Shown piece after piece: positions 17,841 through 27,439 of a stretch of 64,000 nt of DNA (its first letter is position 1; each line of letters begins with the position of its first letter). The position numbers were made by a program, and so were the translations under genes. The notes under the pieces were generated by a model. The model was not told the DNA's origin and did not search any database. It worked only from the letters and a program-made list of their open reading frames with translations. The stretch is from contig NZ_JBAWKC010000003.1 in the NCBI RefSeq assembly GCF_044003965.1, forward strand, positions 372,001-436,000, given 5' to 3'. Source of the DNA: Yeosuana aquiaggeris. Its GTDB lineage: Bacteria; Bacteroidota; Bacteroidia; Flavobacteriales; Flavobacteriaceae.

Positions 17841-18404
17841 TTACTCGCCTTTATGTTTTACAATTTTCGCAGGATTTCCGACGACTGTGCAATTATCAGG
17901 CACATCTTTTACCACAACAGCGCCAGCACCTATGTTTACATTATTACCAATAGTAATATCTCCAATAACTATGGCACCTGTGTAAATTGACACGTTATTG
18001 CCAATAGTAGGTCTTTTTCCATTCACTTCACCAACCGTTACTAAATGATTAACATAAAAATTTTCACCGATACTTTCTGCATTTAAGATGGTACTATACG
18101 GATGCCCTGTTAAAACTCCGCCACCTAATTTTGTACTGATATCTATTCGGAAATATTTTTCTTTCGGACAATATAGATTTAATACACTAGATATAATACC
18201 ACGATTTCTAAAATAAAAGATGGTTCTGAAATCTGAAGAATAAGCCAATAAATTTAATAACAAAGAGGCTTTACTTCCGCTTTTGTTCTGAGCATTAGCC
18301 CAACGGTCAATATCTTTATTTATATCAACTCTGTTTCTACTCATTTTATAAAGAATAATATGAGGAATCAAAAAGATTTTGAAAATAAATATTACAAATT
18401 TCAT
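17841..18404 (-). CDS. Serine O-acetyltransferase-like hexapeptide acetyltransferase
   Basis: This 187-residue left-handed beta-helix protein has a hydrophobic N-terminus and a C-terminal series of hexapeptide repeats (TIGNNVSIYTGAIVIGDITI, IGNNVNIGAGAVVVKD) ending DNCTVVGNPAKIVK, the typical tail of CysE-like and WcaF-like acetyltransferases. In this position it most likely O- or N-acetylates a sugar of the repeat unit using acetyl-CoA, rather than making O-acetylserine. It is 2 bases from the glycosyltransferase gene upstream and is followed by a 239-base gap. Confidence 0.82.
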   Translation of the reverse strand: MKFVIFIFKIFLIPHIILYKMSRNRVDINKDIDRWANAQNKSGSKASLLLNLLAYSSDFRTIFYFRNRGIISSVLNLYCPKEKYFRIDISTKLGGGVLTGHPYSTILNAESIGENFYVNHLVTVGEVNGKRPTIGNNVSIYTGAIVIGDITIGNNVNIGAGAVVVKDVPDNCTVVGNPAKIVKHKGE

Positions 18405-18406
18405 TT

Positions 18407-19537
18407 TTAATTGCTCCTTTCTTTAAGTATTCTTTCAAACATATCGCTCCACATTGTCATTATTTTTTCAACATTATAATTATTTGCGTTTTCACGTGCA
18501 TTTTTACCCATAGTAATAAGTAGCTCTTTTTCGTTTGCTAATGAGACTAATTTATTTGCAAATAATTCATTGTCACCCAGCGGAATTAATATCCCATTAT
18601 TATCATTTATGATATTTCTAGGGCCATTTGGGCAGTCAAACGAAATAATTGGCAATCCACAAGCTTGTGCCTCTAGTAATACCAATGGAAAACATTCATT
18701 ATGAGACGTCATTACAAAAATAGAAGCACCTAACATTTTGTTTTTTACCTCATTTGTTGAACCTTTCAGAATTATACTTTCTTGAAGGTTTGCTTTATCA
18801 ATTTTCCTTTGTAATTGTGCAATATAATCAATATTACCATCACCGTAAATATGCAATTTCCAATTTGGAATGTTAGTTCTGGCTATTCCCCATATATCTA
18901 TTAGTAAATCATATCCTTTAACAGGAGCTATTCTTCCAGCAGAAATAATTATTTTGTTAGAAAGATTTGAAACTTCATATGGAAAAAAAGTTAAGGGATT
19001 AGGAATTACAATGGTATTATCACTTTTATAATATTTTGTTTCGTCTGGATTTAATATTACTAGCCGATTATACTTTGATTCAACATAATCAGTAATTAAA
19101 AAAAATAGCTTCTTAAAAGTTATTCCTTTCTTATTACGCTTTTTTTCTTCAATGAATTTTGAATAATGAAACTCTTTAATTTTCGGAATCGATTTATTTA
19201 TAAAAGGCACAAAATGTGTATCGGTACTATGACTGCAAACAACAACGATATCAGGTGCTATTTGATTTATAACTTTTCTTAACCTAAATAAATGCTTTAT
19301 TGATTTTAAAAGATTTAAGGGATGAAAATATGATTTATCACGGAAATAGTTTATACTTAAATCCTGAAAAAAAATAAGATCATCAAAATTATAACATGGC
19401 TTTTTATGTTTTTGTTCAGTAGTGAGTATAGAAATTTTATTATCACGATTTTTTGCAAAATAATTTGCTTTTATTGAAAGCACTCTTTCAATACCGCCAT
19501 GCCTATAAACCTGATCAATAATAAATACTATGTTCAT
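18407..19537 (-). CDS. Glycosyltransferase family 4
   Basis: The 376-residue GT-B enzyme starts NIVFIIDQVYRHGGIERVL, with KIIISAGRIAPVKGYDLLID at the start of the donor domain and SHNECFPLVLLEAQACGLPI as the nucleotide-sugar binding segment. It shares the N-terminal GGIERVLSIKA layout with the following gene (GGLERVLSIKA), so the two are paralogues. It likely builds part of the repeat unit. Spacing is 2 bases on both sides, a tightly packed operon. Sugar specificity is unknown. Confidence 0.88.
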   Translation of the reverse strand: MNIVFIIDQVYRHGGIERVLSIKANYFAKNRDNKISILTTEQKHKKPCYNFDDLIFFQDLSINYFRDKSYFHPLNLLKSIKHLFRLRKVINQIAPDIVVVCSHSTDTHFVPFINKSIPKIKEFHYSKFIEEKKRNKKGITFKKLFFLITDYVESKYNRLVILNPDETKYYKSDNTIVIPNPLTFFPYEVSNLSNKIIISAGRIAPVKGYDLLIDIWGIARTNIPNWKLHIYGDGNIDYIAQLQRKIDKANLQESIILKGSTNEVKNKMLGASIFVMTSHNECFPLVLLEAQACGLPIISFDCPNGPRNIINDNNGILIPLGDNELFANKLVSLANEKELLITMGKNARENANNYNVEKIMTMWSDMFERILKERSN

Positions 19538-19539
19538 GC

Positions 19540-20637
19540 TTATGCGTTAGAAATTAAGCTTTGAAATAATTGATCCCATTGGGAAACTACCTTTTCGGGT
19601 AAATATTTTTCTACATCTTTTCTGGCATTTTTACCCATAGATTTTCTTAAATCAGTATCTTCCATCAACTTGATAATTTTGTTTGCCAATTCGCTAATAT
19701 TACCATTTTCAACTAGAAAACCATTTTTATTTTGTGATATAATATCTGAAGGACCATATGGGCAATCAAAAGAAACACAAGGTACACCATATGCCATTGC
19801 TTCCGTTAAAACCATACCAAACCCTTCATATCTAGAAGACATGACATAGATAGATGCTTCTTTGTATTTATCAGCAATATTTTTGACGGGAGGGTAGAAA
19901 TTCACACTTTTATTAACACCTAATTTTTTAGCTAAAGCACTAAAATCTTCATCTTTACTTATCGTTCCAAAAATATCTAAGGACCAATCTGGGTGCTTTT
20001 TATTAACTTCTTTCCAACTTTTTAACAGTCTATCATATCCTTTTTGATAGCTTTGTTTGCCTACAGTTATTGCTTTTTTGTTATTTAATGTACTTTGTTC
20101 TTCTGGGTAAAATGAAAGAGGATTTGGTATAACTTTAATGTTTTCAAACCTCCATTCATTTAGGTTACCGTTGGTTAACACTATAAAGTGATTATAAAAT
20201 TTTCCTCCAAAATTCATCATACTAAATTTTAGACCACCTATAATTTTACCTAGTAAGCTACCCGTTTTAATTTCCACATTTTTAGAAACATGTCTCTCGT
20301 AAATCATAGGGCATGGCTTTCCTAATATTAGTGGAACAAAAAAACCTTTTAATCCATCATCACAAACAGCTATGATATCTGGATTCAATTTTTGAACTAT
20401 GCTTCTAAGCTCAGTTATATATTTATATATGTATACTAGGTTATTTCCTTGCACTGTAATGTTATGATAGTTGATTTTAGAACTAAAATCATAAAATAAA
20501 TCCCTATTATCCTGGTTTAAAGTTATAATATCAATTTCATAATTGTATCGATCTGCCAAAAGACTAGCTTTTATTGACAAAACTCGTTCCAGTCCTCCTG
20601 GGCCGTCTATTCTATTAGCAAGATATACAAGTTTCAT
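19540..20637 (-). CDS. Glycosyltransferase family 4
   Basis: The 365-residue GT-B enzyme has KLVYLANRIDGPGGLERVLS at the N-terminus, KAITVGKQSYQKGYDRLLKS opening the donor domain, and SSRYEGFGMVLTEAMAYGVP as the EX7E-type donor motif. It probably acts on the lipid-linked intermediate at the cytoplasmic membrane face. It is 5 bases behind the pyruvyltransferase gene and 2 bases before its paralogue. Confidence 0.88.
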   Translation of the reverse strand: MKLVYLANRIDGPGGLERVLSIKASLLADRYNYEIDIITLNQDNRDLFYDFSSKINYHNITVQGNNLVYIYKYITELRSIVQKLNPDIIAVCDDGLKGFFVPLILGKPCPMIYERHVSKNVEIKTGSLLGKIIGGLKFSMMNFGGKFYNHFIVLTNGNLNEWRFENIKVIPNPLSFYPEEQSTLNNKKAITVGKQSYQKGYDRLLKSWKEVNKKHPDWSLDIFGTISKDEDFSALAKKLGVNKSVNFYPPVKNIADKYKEASIYVMSSRYEGFGMVLTEAMAYGVPCVSFDCPYGPSDIISQNKNGFLVENGNISELANKIIKLMEDTDLRKSMGKNARKDVEKYLPEKVVSQWDQLFQSLISNA

Positions 20638-20642
20638 TGAGA

Positions 20643-21611
20643 CTATTTTAAATGGCTTTTAACTTTTTCTTTCAATGCATTAGCTAAATCATGATGCTTT
20701 TCAAGGTTTTTTACATTTGTATTGCTATCAATTTTACCATTTAAGTCAAAATTTGATGAAAATTCACCAGTTTTACTATTAATGTCTATACGGTTGAATA
20801 GCTCCAAAATGCCATCAAATCTGCATGAATCAACAAAACTATCAAAACCGTTAACAAAAATTACAGGCGTTCCAAGCGCTAAGCAGGGTAGGGCACAATG
20901 TATCCTAGAGGTAATCACTAACTTTGCCTTAGCATATTTTTTTAATAATGTTTCTGCCATTTCAAATTTCTCGTCATCTGTGTAAGTGTTTGATGGAGGT
21001 TCCTGATTTATAAATTCTGCGGAGTTTAATATGTCCTCACTAATAAAATTCTTTAAGTGTTTTTTCTTTTTTGATAATTGAAATGCAGTTCCATTCAAAA
21101 TGTTTCTTATTGTAGCCTTAACATTATAAAATATTTTCTCTGGTCTTGGATAACTATAAAGCGGGTCGACTATATAAACTTTATAATCTCTTAGAGAATC
21201 ATCAACTTTATAGGAATCTAGCGTAAGTGTTAAACAGCCGGTAAAGTAAGCATCGATTCCCTTTGCTATTAGGGTGTCGGCAGTAAATTGGTCTCTACAA
21301 CCAATGGGTTCATGTTTTTTTAAATAGGCAATGCCTTTGTCGCTTAGCATCGATGGGGCTGCTGTATTATTCATGTGAAACGATACAAATACTGGTGATA
21401 TATCATCAGAAGGCACCCAATTATGTATGTTATGAGTAAACCACCCGTTCATAATCAATTTTGTTTTCTCACCTTTATAGTCTGCTAGTCTTTCTCTGTT
21501 TAAAAAGATATCCACCTTTGGTAAAAATTGTTTAGCGGCTAAGCTTTGTATATTATCGCCAACATTAAAAAAACGTTTATTCTCGTCGTATTTAAGTAAT
21601 CCGTATTTCAT
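20643..21611 (-). CDS. Polysaccharide pyruvyltransferase family protein
   Basis: The 322-residue protein opens MKYGLLKYDENKRFFNVGDN, has PIGCRDQFTADTLIAKGIDAYFTGCLTLTL in the middle (the conserved R-D and TGC signatures of the WcaK/CsaB-like family) and VITSRIHCALPCLALGTPVI near the C-terminus, where the His-containing SRxH motif is diagnostic. Family members transfer pyruvate ketals from phosphoenolpyruvate to sugars, giving acidic polymers. No signal peptide is seen, so it should act on the cytoplasmic repeat unit. It is followed at 5 bases by a glycosyltransferase gene. Confidence 0.85.
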   Translation of the reverse strand: MKYGLLKYDENKRFFNVGDNIQSLAAKQFLPKVDIFLNRERLADYKGEKTKLIMNGWFTHNIHNWVPSDDISPVFVSFHMNNTAAPSMLSDKGIAYLKKHEPIGCRDQFTADTLIAKGIDAYFTGCLTLTLDSYKVDDSLRDYKVYIVDPLYSYPRPEKIFYNVKATIRNILNGTAFQLSKKKKHLKNFISEDILNSAEFINQEPPSNTYTDDEKFEMAETLLKKYAKAKLVITSRIHCALPCLALGTPVIFVNGFDSFVDSCRFDGILELFNRIDINSKTGEFSSNFDLNGKIDSNTNVKNLEKHHDLANALKEKVKSHLK

Positions 21612-21703
21612 GTGTTTGTATCTATTGTTTTTTATTGGTCACGCAGCATCCATTTAATCATTCCCTTAGGTATCAGGATTAAGTTATGGATGTTTCATAA
21701 TAT

Positions 21704-22987
21704 TTAATGTCTATATTTTTTTAAAAGTTTATAAACACCTGAAAATTTATTTCTAGCTATAAATTTTATTTTATCCGAAAATTTGTTTGGGTTGTTTATT
21801 TTTCTTTCTAAAAGTTGGTGAATTTCGCCATTCCGTATTCTATCTAATTTTATTTTTTCTTGTGCTTCGTTTTCAAAGACGAAAACAGATTTACTCGTTT
21901 TTGCTTTTTCCATAAGTTCCCACCAAAAATACTGCATACCTTTACTTGCACCACCTATATTTAGTACCTCAAATATATCTTTGTATATATTCTTATCAAC
22001 ATTAAAGCCATAGTCATTAGGGTTCTTCCCATTTAATATAATACCTAATATGGTTCTGTAACATTTCTCACAATGGCTGCAATTAAAACTATTTCTAAGT
22101 TCAGAATAGCATACCCGCAGCTTAAAATCGGTATTGTTTTTTGCTGCAAACTTAGTAATTAAATCTACTTTGTCCTGCCTTTTTAGCTCGTAGCCATCAT
22201 GATGTACTTTAATTCCTGCCCATGATATGTTTTCGTCTATTTTTGGAGTTGACCCCCAAGCAATATCAATGGCCTCTGTATACGAGGATGCGATAAAAAT
22301 ATGAGTATAGGATTTTATATAAGAAAGAGGCGCAAGCGACCCAATAAGAGACAAACCATGTTGAACCTTTCCCCACCAGCCAATATCTTTAAGTAAAAGT
22401 TCAACTTGATACGTGTAGAAACTTCTAACATTAGTTTCTATGTATTGCTTTTTATTTTTAGCTAATAGTGTTTCGTTTTCTATAAAATTCGTAAATGAAT
22501 TCCATTGGGACTCATCTTCTATTTCAATATCAGCTCCCAGAATAGTTACTAAATCTGGGGTTTTATCATATATTCGTATATATGTGGCATAGGCATCAAC
22601 GCCACCACTAAAAAGCATGGCCGTATTTTCACCTTTTATTTTGTTTTTTACTAATTTTTGAGTAATTAAATTTCCTGTTAGTTCGTAACCCGAAAATTGT
22701 TTTGCAAACGCCTCTTTAACAAGTTTCATGGCATTATAAAAATCTTCATCTACCTCAGGAACTTCTATATCAAAGCCTCCAAACCAAGCGATTGGTAGCA
22801 TGTTTGAAATAAAGGGAATCGTTAAAATACTGTACGGAACGGCACTAACATCCATGCCATATTTTATATAGTAGGCCTCCTTCTGATTCAAGTACTTTTG
22901 CACATGCTTACTAGCTGTGTAGTCATAATCAACTCTTTTTCCGTTATTTGAAAAAGAAATAGTATTAAGTTTTAATACACTGCTCAT
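21704..22987 (-). CDS. PP-loop ATPase with QueC-like cysteine site, function unknown
   Basis: This 427-residue protein contains a PP-loop, AMLFSGGVDAYATY, at about residues 124-137. The usual final serine of SGGxDS is replaced by alanine (SGGVDA). Further on, RVCYSELRNSFNCSHCEKC places cysteines at 293, 303, 306 and 309. That spacing, CX9CXXCXXC, closely resembles the zinc site of QueC, the enzyme that makes 7-cyano-7-deazaguanine. The N-terminal ~115 residues look unlike QueC. In a polysaccharide locus a PP-loop enzyme could amidate or otherwise adenylate a carboxylated sugar, but I cannot name a reaction. It is 4 bases downstream of the flippase gene. Confidence 0.7.
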   Translation of the reverse strand: MSSVLKLNTISFSNNGKRVDYDYTASKHVQKYLNQKEAYYIKYGMDVSAVPYSILTIPFISNMLPIAWFGGFDIEVPEVDEDFYNAMKLVKEAFAKQFSGYELTGNLITQKLVKNKIKGENTAMLFSGGVDAYATYIRIYDKTPDLVTILGADIEIEDESQWNSFTNFIENETLLAKNKKQYIETNVRSFYTYQVELLLKDIGWWGKVQHGLSLIGSLAPLSYIKSYTHIFIASSYTEAIDIAWGSTPKIDENISWAGIKVHHDGYELKRQDKVDLITKFAAKNNTDFKLRVCYSELRNSFNCSHCEKCYRTILGIILNGKNPNDYGFNVDKNIYKDIFEVLNIGGASKGMQYFWWELMEKAKTSKSVFVFENEAQEKIKLDRIRNGEIHQLLERKINNPNKFSDKIKFIARNKFSGVYKLLKKYRH

Positions 22988-22991
22988 ATTT

Positions 22992-24515
22992 TTATCGTTT
23001 TAATATTTTAGAAAAAGTATTTTTAAATAATGCTTTCTCAAACTCTATTAAACCAGTATAGTACATTAATAAACAAAAGACAAAGGTATAAGGGATAGCT
23101 TTGGTTATAAAATTGAACCATCCATTACCAAAAAATGGTAGTAGATTAATTAGATACCCTAAACCAAATGCCACTATAACCGTTAAAAAAGTTTTGTTAA
23201 GTAACTCTTTAAAAAACCTGGGAATATTTAATCCAATTTTTTTATGGTAATACAAGTTCATTATATTTTGAACAATAATCCATGCAATCACAGAACCAGC
23301 CATCATACCAATAGCACCATATTTTATAGCCAGAATAGCTCCTAAACCTGTTCCCAGTATCATAAATGAAAGATATAAAATAGCTTTGAATTTCAACTTG
23401 TTTTTAGCTTCTAAAATTGAATTTCCAAAACCTTGTACCAGGGGTAATGTATAAGCCACCATGATCATTAACGCGATTATCCATGACTGATAACTGCCTT
23501 CTTCTCCTAACTCTCCACCAACCCATAGGGTCACAAATTGTTTTCCAAAAAGGATGAAGGATGTTAAAATAAACATTAAAATTATAAATGATAACCTCCC
23601 TATTTTAATCATCATATCCGTTAATTCTTCACCCGAAACATTATCCACAGACATTTTTGTAGCTCTAGGTAAAAACATACTTGATATTGCCGTTGAGAAA
23701 GCTCCGTAATATGTACCTAAAACAATTCCGATACCATATACACTTAAAACTTCGGGAGGGCTTATTCTTCCCAGAACCCAATGACCAGCTTTCCATTGAA
23801 ATATTCCAACTAATGCGAATATAAATATCCATACTGAATAGCTGAATATTTCTTTAATAAACTTAATTGAAAATGAATGAATCTTAATTTTTACATTGAG
23901 ATTATTAAATACAAAGTAACCCGTAATTGCTATTATAAGTATATTAAATAGCGTATCAACAACTACTAGAGCAATGGCTTTACCACCAAAAAGTAAGACG
24001 CCTACTATAACCAGAGATCTTAATATGTATTTGATTAGGCCTAGTGTTTTTGGAAAAACAAATTTTTCATAGCCGTAACATATTCCTGTTAAGGCTCCGC
24101 CAGGTAAACCAATAGCCACATTAAAAACTAAAATGGCAAAAATGACCTTAGCGATTCCAATTTCTTCAGAAGTCATTTTAGTAAAATAGGTGTCAATATA
24201 TCCATAGAAAATAAATCCAGTAATAAGTACTAAGGATGAAATTCCTATGTATATGAGTATTGTAGTGGCAAGGAAGTTTTCTTGCCCTTTGGTGTCTTCT
24301 TCTGCTTTATATTTGGCCACAAAACGAACTACCGTATTGTTTAGTCCAAAATCTAATAAAGAGATAGTTCCTACTAAAGCGCCAATTGTTAAATATATAC
24401 CGTACTGTGCTTTACCTAAATAATTAAGTATTAAAGGCGTCATTACCAACCCAACTATATTTACAACAACAATGGTTGTGTAATTTAAAAAAGCTCCTGT
24501 TTTTATTTGACTCAA
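22992..24515 (-). CDS. Oligosaccharide flippase (Wzx-like, MOP superfamily)
   Basis: The 507-residue integral membrane protein shows about 12 to 14 hydrophobic segments. The N-terminus, TGAFLNYTTIVVVNIVGLVM, is characteristic of the PST/Wzx branch of the MOP exporter superfamily. Its expected job is to flip the undecaprenyl-diphosphate-linked repeat unit to the periplasm, where the EpsG-like polymerase works. It is the only flippase in the window. It lies 42 bases downstream of the UDP-sugar dehydrogenase gene. Confidence 0.88.
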   Translation of the reverse strand: MSQIKTGAFLNYTTIVVVNIVGLVMTPLILNYLGKAQYGIYLTIGALVGTISLLDFGLNNTVVRFVAKYKAEEDTKGQENFLATTILIYIGISSLVLITGFIFYGYIDTYFTKMTSEEIGIAKVIFAILVFNVAIGLPGGALTGICYGYEKFVFPKTLGLIKYILRSLVIVGVLLFGGKAIALVVVDTLFNILIIAITGYFVFNNLNVKIKIHSFSIKFIKEIFSYSVWIFIFALVGIFQWKAGHWVLGRISPPEVLSVYGIGIVLGTYYGAFSTAISSMFLPRATKMSVDNVSGEELTDMMIKIGRLSFIILMFILTSFILFGKQFVTLWVGGELGEEGSYQSWIIALMIMVAYTLPLVQGFGNSILEAKNKLKFKAILYLSFMILGTGLGAILAIKYGAIGMMAGSVIAWIIVQNIMNLYYHKKIGLNIPRFFKELLNKTFLTVIVAFGLGYLINLLPFFGNGWFNFITKAIPYTFVFCLLMYYTGLIEFEKALFKNTFSKILKR

Positions 24516-24557
24516 AATTGTTGGTATTAGTTATGTAATTTACTAGTAGAAAATAGT

Positions 24558-25838
24558 TTACAATCTGCCGTTTACACGTTCTTTTAAAATTCCTTTAACA
24601 TCATATAAGACCCCATTTGGTTTTAATAAAACGTTCAAATTTTCTTGAAGAAATTCTTTATGTGCTACTGTTAGTACTATAGCATCAAATTTATCTTTTG
24701 GTACTTTTTTTAATGTTTCTAAATTATACTCGTGTTTTACTTCTTCGGGGTTTGCCCATGGATCGTATACCGTAATGTTGGTGCCATAACTTTTAAGTTG
24801 ATTAATAACATCTACAGCTTTCGTGTTTCTTACATCGGGGCAGTTCTCTTTAAACGTTATTCCTAGAACTAAAATATTAGAATTTTTTATACGAATATCA
24901 TTTTGGACCATCAGTTTAATGACTTCTGAGGCAACGTATTGCCCCATACTATCATTAACACGGCGTCCTGCCAGAATAATCTCAGGATGATAGCCTACTT
25001 CTTGAGCTTTTTGAGCTAAATAGTAAGGATCGACCCCAATACAGTGTCCGCCAACCAAACCAGGTTTAAATGGTAAAAAATTCCATTTAGTTCCAGCAGC
25101 TTCTAATACGGCATGAGTGTCAATATCCATAAGATTAAAAATTTTTGCTAATTCATTGACAAAGGCAATATTAATATCGCGTTGAGAATTTTCAATCACT
25201 TTTGCTGCTTCAGCAACTTTTATAGTTGGAGCTAAATGTGTTCCAGCGGTGATGACACTTGCGTATAGTGCATTTACTTTTTTACCAATCTCAGGTGTAG
25301 AACCAGATGTTACCTTTAATATTTTCTCAACGGTATGTAATTTATCACCTGGATTGATACGTTCCGGCGAATAGCCTGCATAGAAATCCTGATTAAATAT
25401 TAAACCGCTTACTTTTTCTAATACGGGTACACAGTCGTCTTCTGTAGCGCCGGGATATACTGTGGATTCATAAATAACAATATCTCCTTTTTTTAATACT
25501 TTCCCAACGGATTCACTAGCTTTATACAAGGGTGTTAAATCAGGTCTGTTGTTTTTGTCAATAGGCGTTGGGACTGTGATGATATAATAGTTACAATCCT
25601 TAATATCTTCTAAATTTGCTGAACAGAATAAGCCCATTTCTGAACTGATGGAAGTTTTTAAAACAGCTTTTAAAACAGCTTCTTCAACTTCAAGTGTCAC
25701 ATCAATTCCTGTCTGTAGCTCACTCACTCTCTTTTGATTAATATCAAAACCTACCACGTTATATTTAGTCGAAAATAATCTTGCTAAAGGTAGCCCCACA
25801 TAGCCTAAACCAATAATGGCTATTTTAATATCTTGCAT
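24558..25838 (-). CDS. UDP-N-acetylhexosamine 6-dehydrogenase (TviB/WbpO-type)
   Basis: The 426-residue NAD-dependent dehydrogenase has the N-terminal Rossmann motif AIIGLGYVGLPLARLFS, central VAEAAKVIENSQRDINIAFVN and the active-site segment LVGGHCIGVDPYYLA with the catalytic cysteine. The YLAQKAQEVGYHPEIILAGR stretch is typical of the TviB/WbpO group, which oxidises UDP-GlcNAc or UDP-GalNAc to the uronic acid. Together with the 4-epimerase gene just upstream it would supply a UDP-GalNAcA-type donor, as in Vi antigen synthesis. A 112-base gap containing a heptanucleotide repeat separates it from the epimerase gene. Confidence 0.9.
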   Translation of the reverse strand: MQDIKIAIIGLGYVGLPLARLFSTKYNVVGFDINQKRVSELQTGIDVTLEVEEAVLKAVLKTSISSEMGLFCSANLEDIKDCNYYIITVPTPIDKNNRPDLTPLYKASESVGKVLKKGDIVIYESTVYPGATEDDCVPVLEKVSGLIFNQDFYAGYSPERINPGDKLHTVEKILKVTSGSTPEIGKKVNALYASVITAGTHLAPTIKVAEAAKVIENSQRDINIAFVNELAKIFNLMDIDTHAVLEAAGTKWNFLPFKPGLVGGHCIGVDPYYLAQKAQEVGYHPEIILAGRRVNDSMGQYVASEVIKLMVQNDIRIKNSNILVLGITFKENCPDVRNTKAVDVINQLKSYGTNITVYDPWANPEEVKHEYNLETLKKVPKDKFDAIVLTVAHKEFLQENLNVLLKPNGVLYDVKGILKERVNGRL

Positions 25839-25901
25839 AGGATGTATTTGTTTATTTCTTTAATTATTTGATTTGTTAGTTACTCGGTTTTCGATACCAT
25901 T

Positions 25902-25948
<47 letters not shown>

Positions 25949-25950
25949 AG

Positions 25951-26949
25951 TTATTTTAAATGCTCCCAATACCAATGGACTGCTTCTTTGATGCCATCAT
26001 TAATATTATATTTTGGATTATAATGTAATAATTTTTTTGCTTTGTCAATAGAGGCTAAGGAGTGCGGAATATCACCTGCTCTGTTATCTCTATGTTTTAT
26101 TTCAATGTTACTTATGGATTGATCAAATTCAGAAAGATGCTTTTTTAATAAATTTGTCAATTGCAACAGGGTAGTTCTGTCTCCATAAGCGACGTTATAC
26201 ACCGTATTGATGGCTTCTCTATTGGTGGTGGTCATGGCTAACACATTCATTTGAACTACATTATCTATATAGGTAAAATCTCTTGAATAACTGCCATCGC
26301 CGTTAATCACCGGCGATTCATGACTCATGAGTTGCTGCACAAATTTTGGAATGACGGCCGCATAGGCTCCGTTAGGATCCTGTCGCCTTCCAAAGACATT
26401 AAAATATCTTAAGCCAATGCTGTCAAACTGATAGGTTTTATAAAAAATATCAGCATATAATTCATTCACATATTTAGTAATAGCATACGGTGATAAGGGT
26501 TTGCCAATGACGTCTTCCACTTTAGGTAAGGCTTCATGATCACCATAGGTTGACGAACTCGCCGCATACACAAAGCGTTTTACATTAGCATCTCTGGCTG
26601 CCACCAGCATGTTTAAAAATCCTGATATATTGACCTCATTAGTAGTAATCGGATCGTTTATAGAACGTGGTACCGACCCCAAAGCAGCTTCATGTAACAC
26701 ATAATCAACGCCTTCACAAGCTTTATGACAGTCTGCAAGGTTTCTGATATCTCCCTCTATGAGTTTAAAATTCGGGTTCAATAGGAAAGGCACGATATTT
26801 TCTTTTTTGCCAGTTGCAAAATTATCCAGGCAAACCACTTTAATATCATGTTCTAATAAGGTTTCACATAAATTAGAGCCTATAAAGCCTGCACCTCCAG
26901 TGACGAGCACTGTACATCCTTTAAGATTTTGTAATTCTTGATATTGCAT
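25951..26949 (-). CDS. UDP-N-acetylglucosamine 4-epimerase (WbpP/TviC-type SDR)
   Basis: The 332-residue extended SDR has the NAD-binding motif VLVTGGAGFIGSNLCETLLE, the YAITK catalytic pair (SPYAITKYVNELYA) and RYFNVFGRRQDPNGAYAAVI, which is typical of the WbpP/TviC group that interconverts UDP-GlcNAc(A) and UDP-GalNAc(A). Paired with the dehydrogenase downstream, it should make the acidic HexNAc donor of the repeat unit. It is the first gene of the minus-strand run. The region 20-40 bases upstream holds CATATTTG on the minus strand, one base off the -7 consensus. Confidence 0.9.
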   Translation of the reverse strand: MQYQELQNLKGCTVLVTGGAGFIGSNLCETLLEHDIKVVCLDNFATGKKENIVPFLLNPNFKLIEGDIRNLADCHKACEGVDYVLHEAALGSVPRSINDPITTNEVNISGFLNMLVAARDANVKRFVYAASSSTYGDHEALPKVEDVIGKPLSPYAITKYVNELYADIFYKTYQFDSIGLRYFNVFGRRQDPNGAYAAVIPKFVQQLMSHESPVINGDGSYSRDFTYIDNVVQMNVLAMTTTNREAINTVYNVAYGDRTTLLQLTNLLKKHLSEFDQSISNIEIKHRDNRAGDIPHSLASIDKAKKLLHYNPKYNINDGIKEAVHWYWEHLK

Positions 26950-27180
26950 CCGATTTGGGTTCGTTTATAACCATGCAAATATGTGAAAAATAAACCATTC
27001 ATCATTACATTATTATATGAAGTCCTGATTTTTACGATGAAATTACTGTCAAAATGACTAAGTGACTAGTTTTAACGGTGATTTGTGTAGTCAATAGTGA
27101 AGAGGGAACAGTGAGGAGCTAATAGGTAAGATAATTAGAACATTAGATGGTTAGATGGTTAGTGAATATATTATTAGAAT

Positions 27181-27317
27181 TTCACTGCGAGGATGGAGGA
27201 CATGGCAATATTTTGATTTTGAGTTCCTCGTGGGATTATTCATGCATTTTTATTTTAATAAATTGGTATTCATGAATGCTTTGGATTTACTGCAGTCATT
27301 CTTCCTTCGTAATGACG
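27181..27317. repeat. REP/MITE-like element, copy 1, with inverted ends
   Basis: The element begins TTCACTGCGAGGA and ends TCCTTCGTAATGACGA, so its ends are imperfect inverted repeats of the CGTCATTGCGAGGA type that recurs in many bacterial genomes. The inner ~116 bases (27182-27297) are repeated at 27323-27439. Confidence 0.75.
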
Positions 27318-27320
27318 AAT

Positions 27321-27439
27321 CGTCACTGCGAGGACATAGGATGTGGCAGTCTTTTGATTCGGAGTTCCTAATGAGATTATTCATGCGTTTCTATTTTTTA
27401 TAAAGTGGTATTCATGAATGCTTTGCATTTACTGCAGTC
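27321..27439. repeat. REP/MITE-like element, copy 2, right end missing
   Basis: It starts CGTCACTGCGAGGA and matches copy 1 at roughly 85% by eye, including a TGGTATTCATGAATGCTTTG block and TTTACTGCAGTC. It lacks the distal inverted end, so it looks like a truncated tandem copy. Confidence 0.75.

Noticed and set aside
27155..27403. 82-codon plus-strand ORF
   Set aside because: It is a read-through of the two REP/MITE-like copies, giving two repeated peptide halves; no start context or family.
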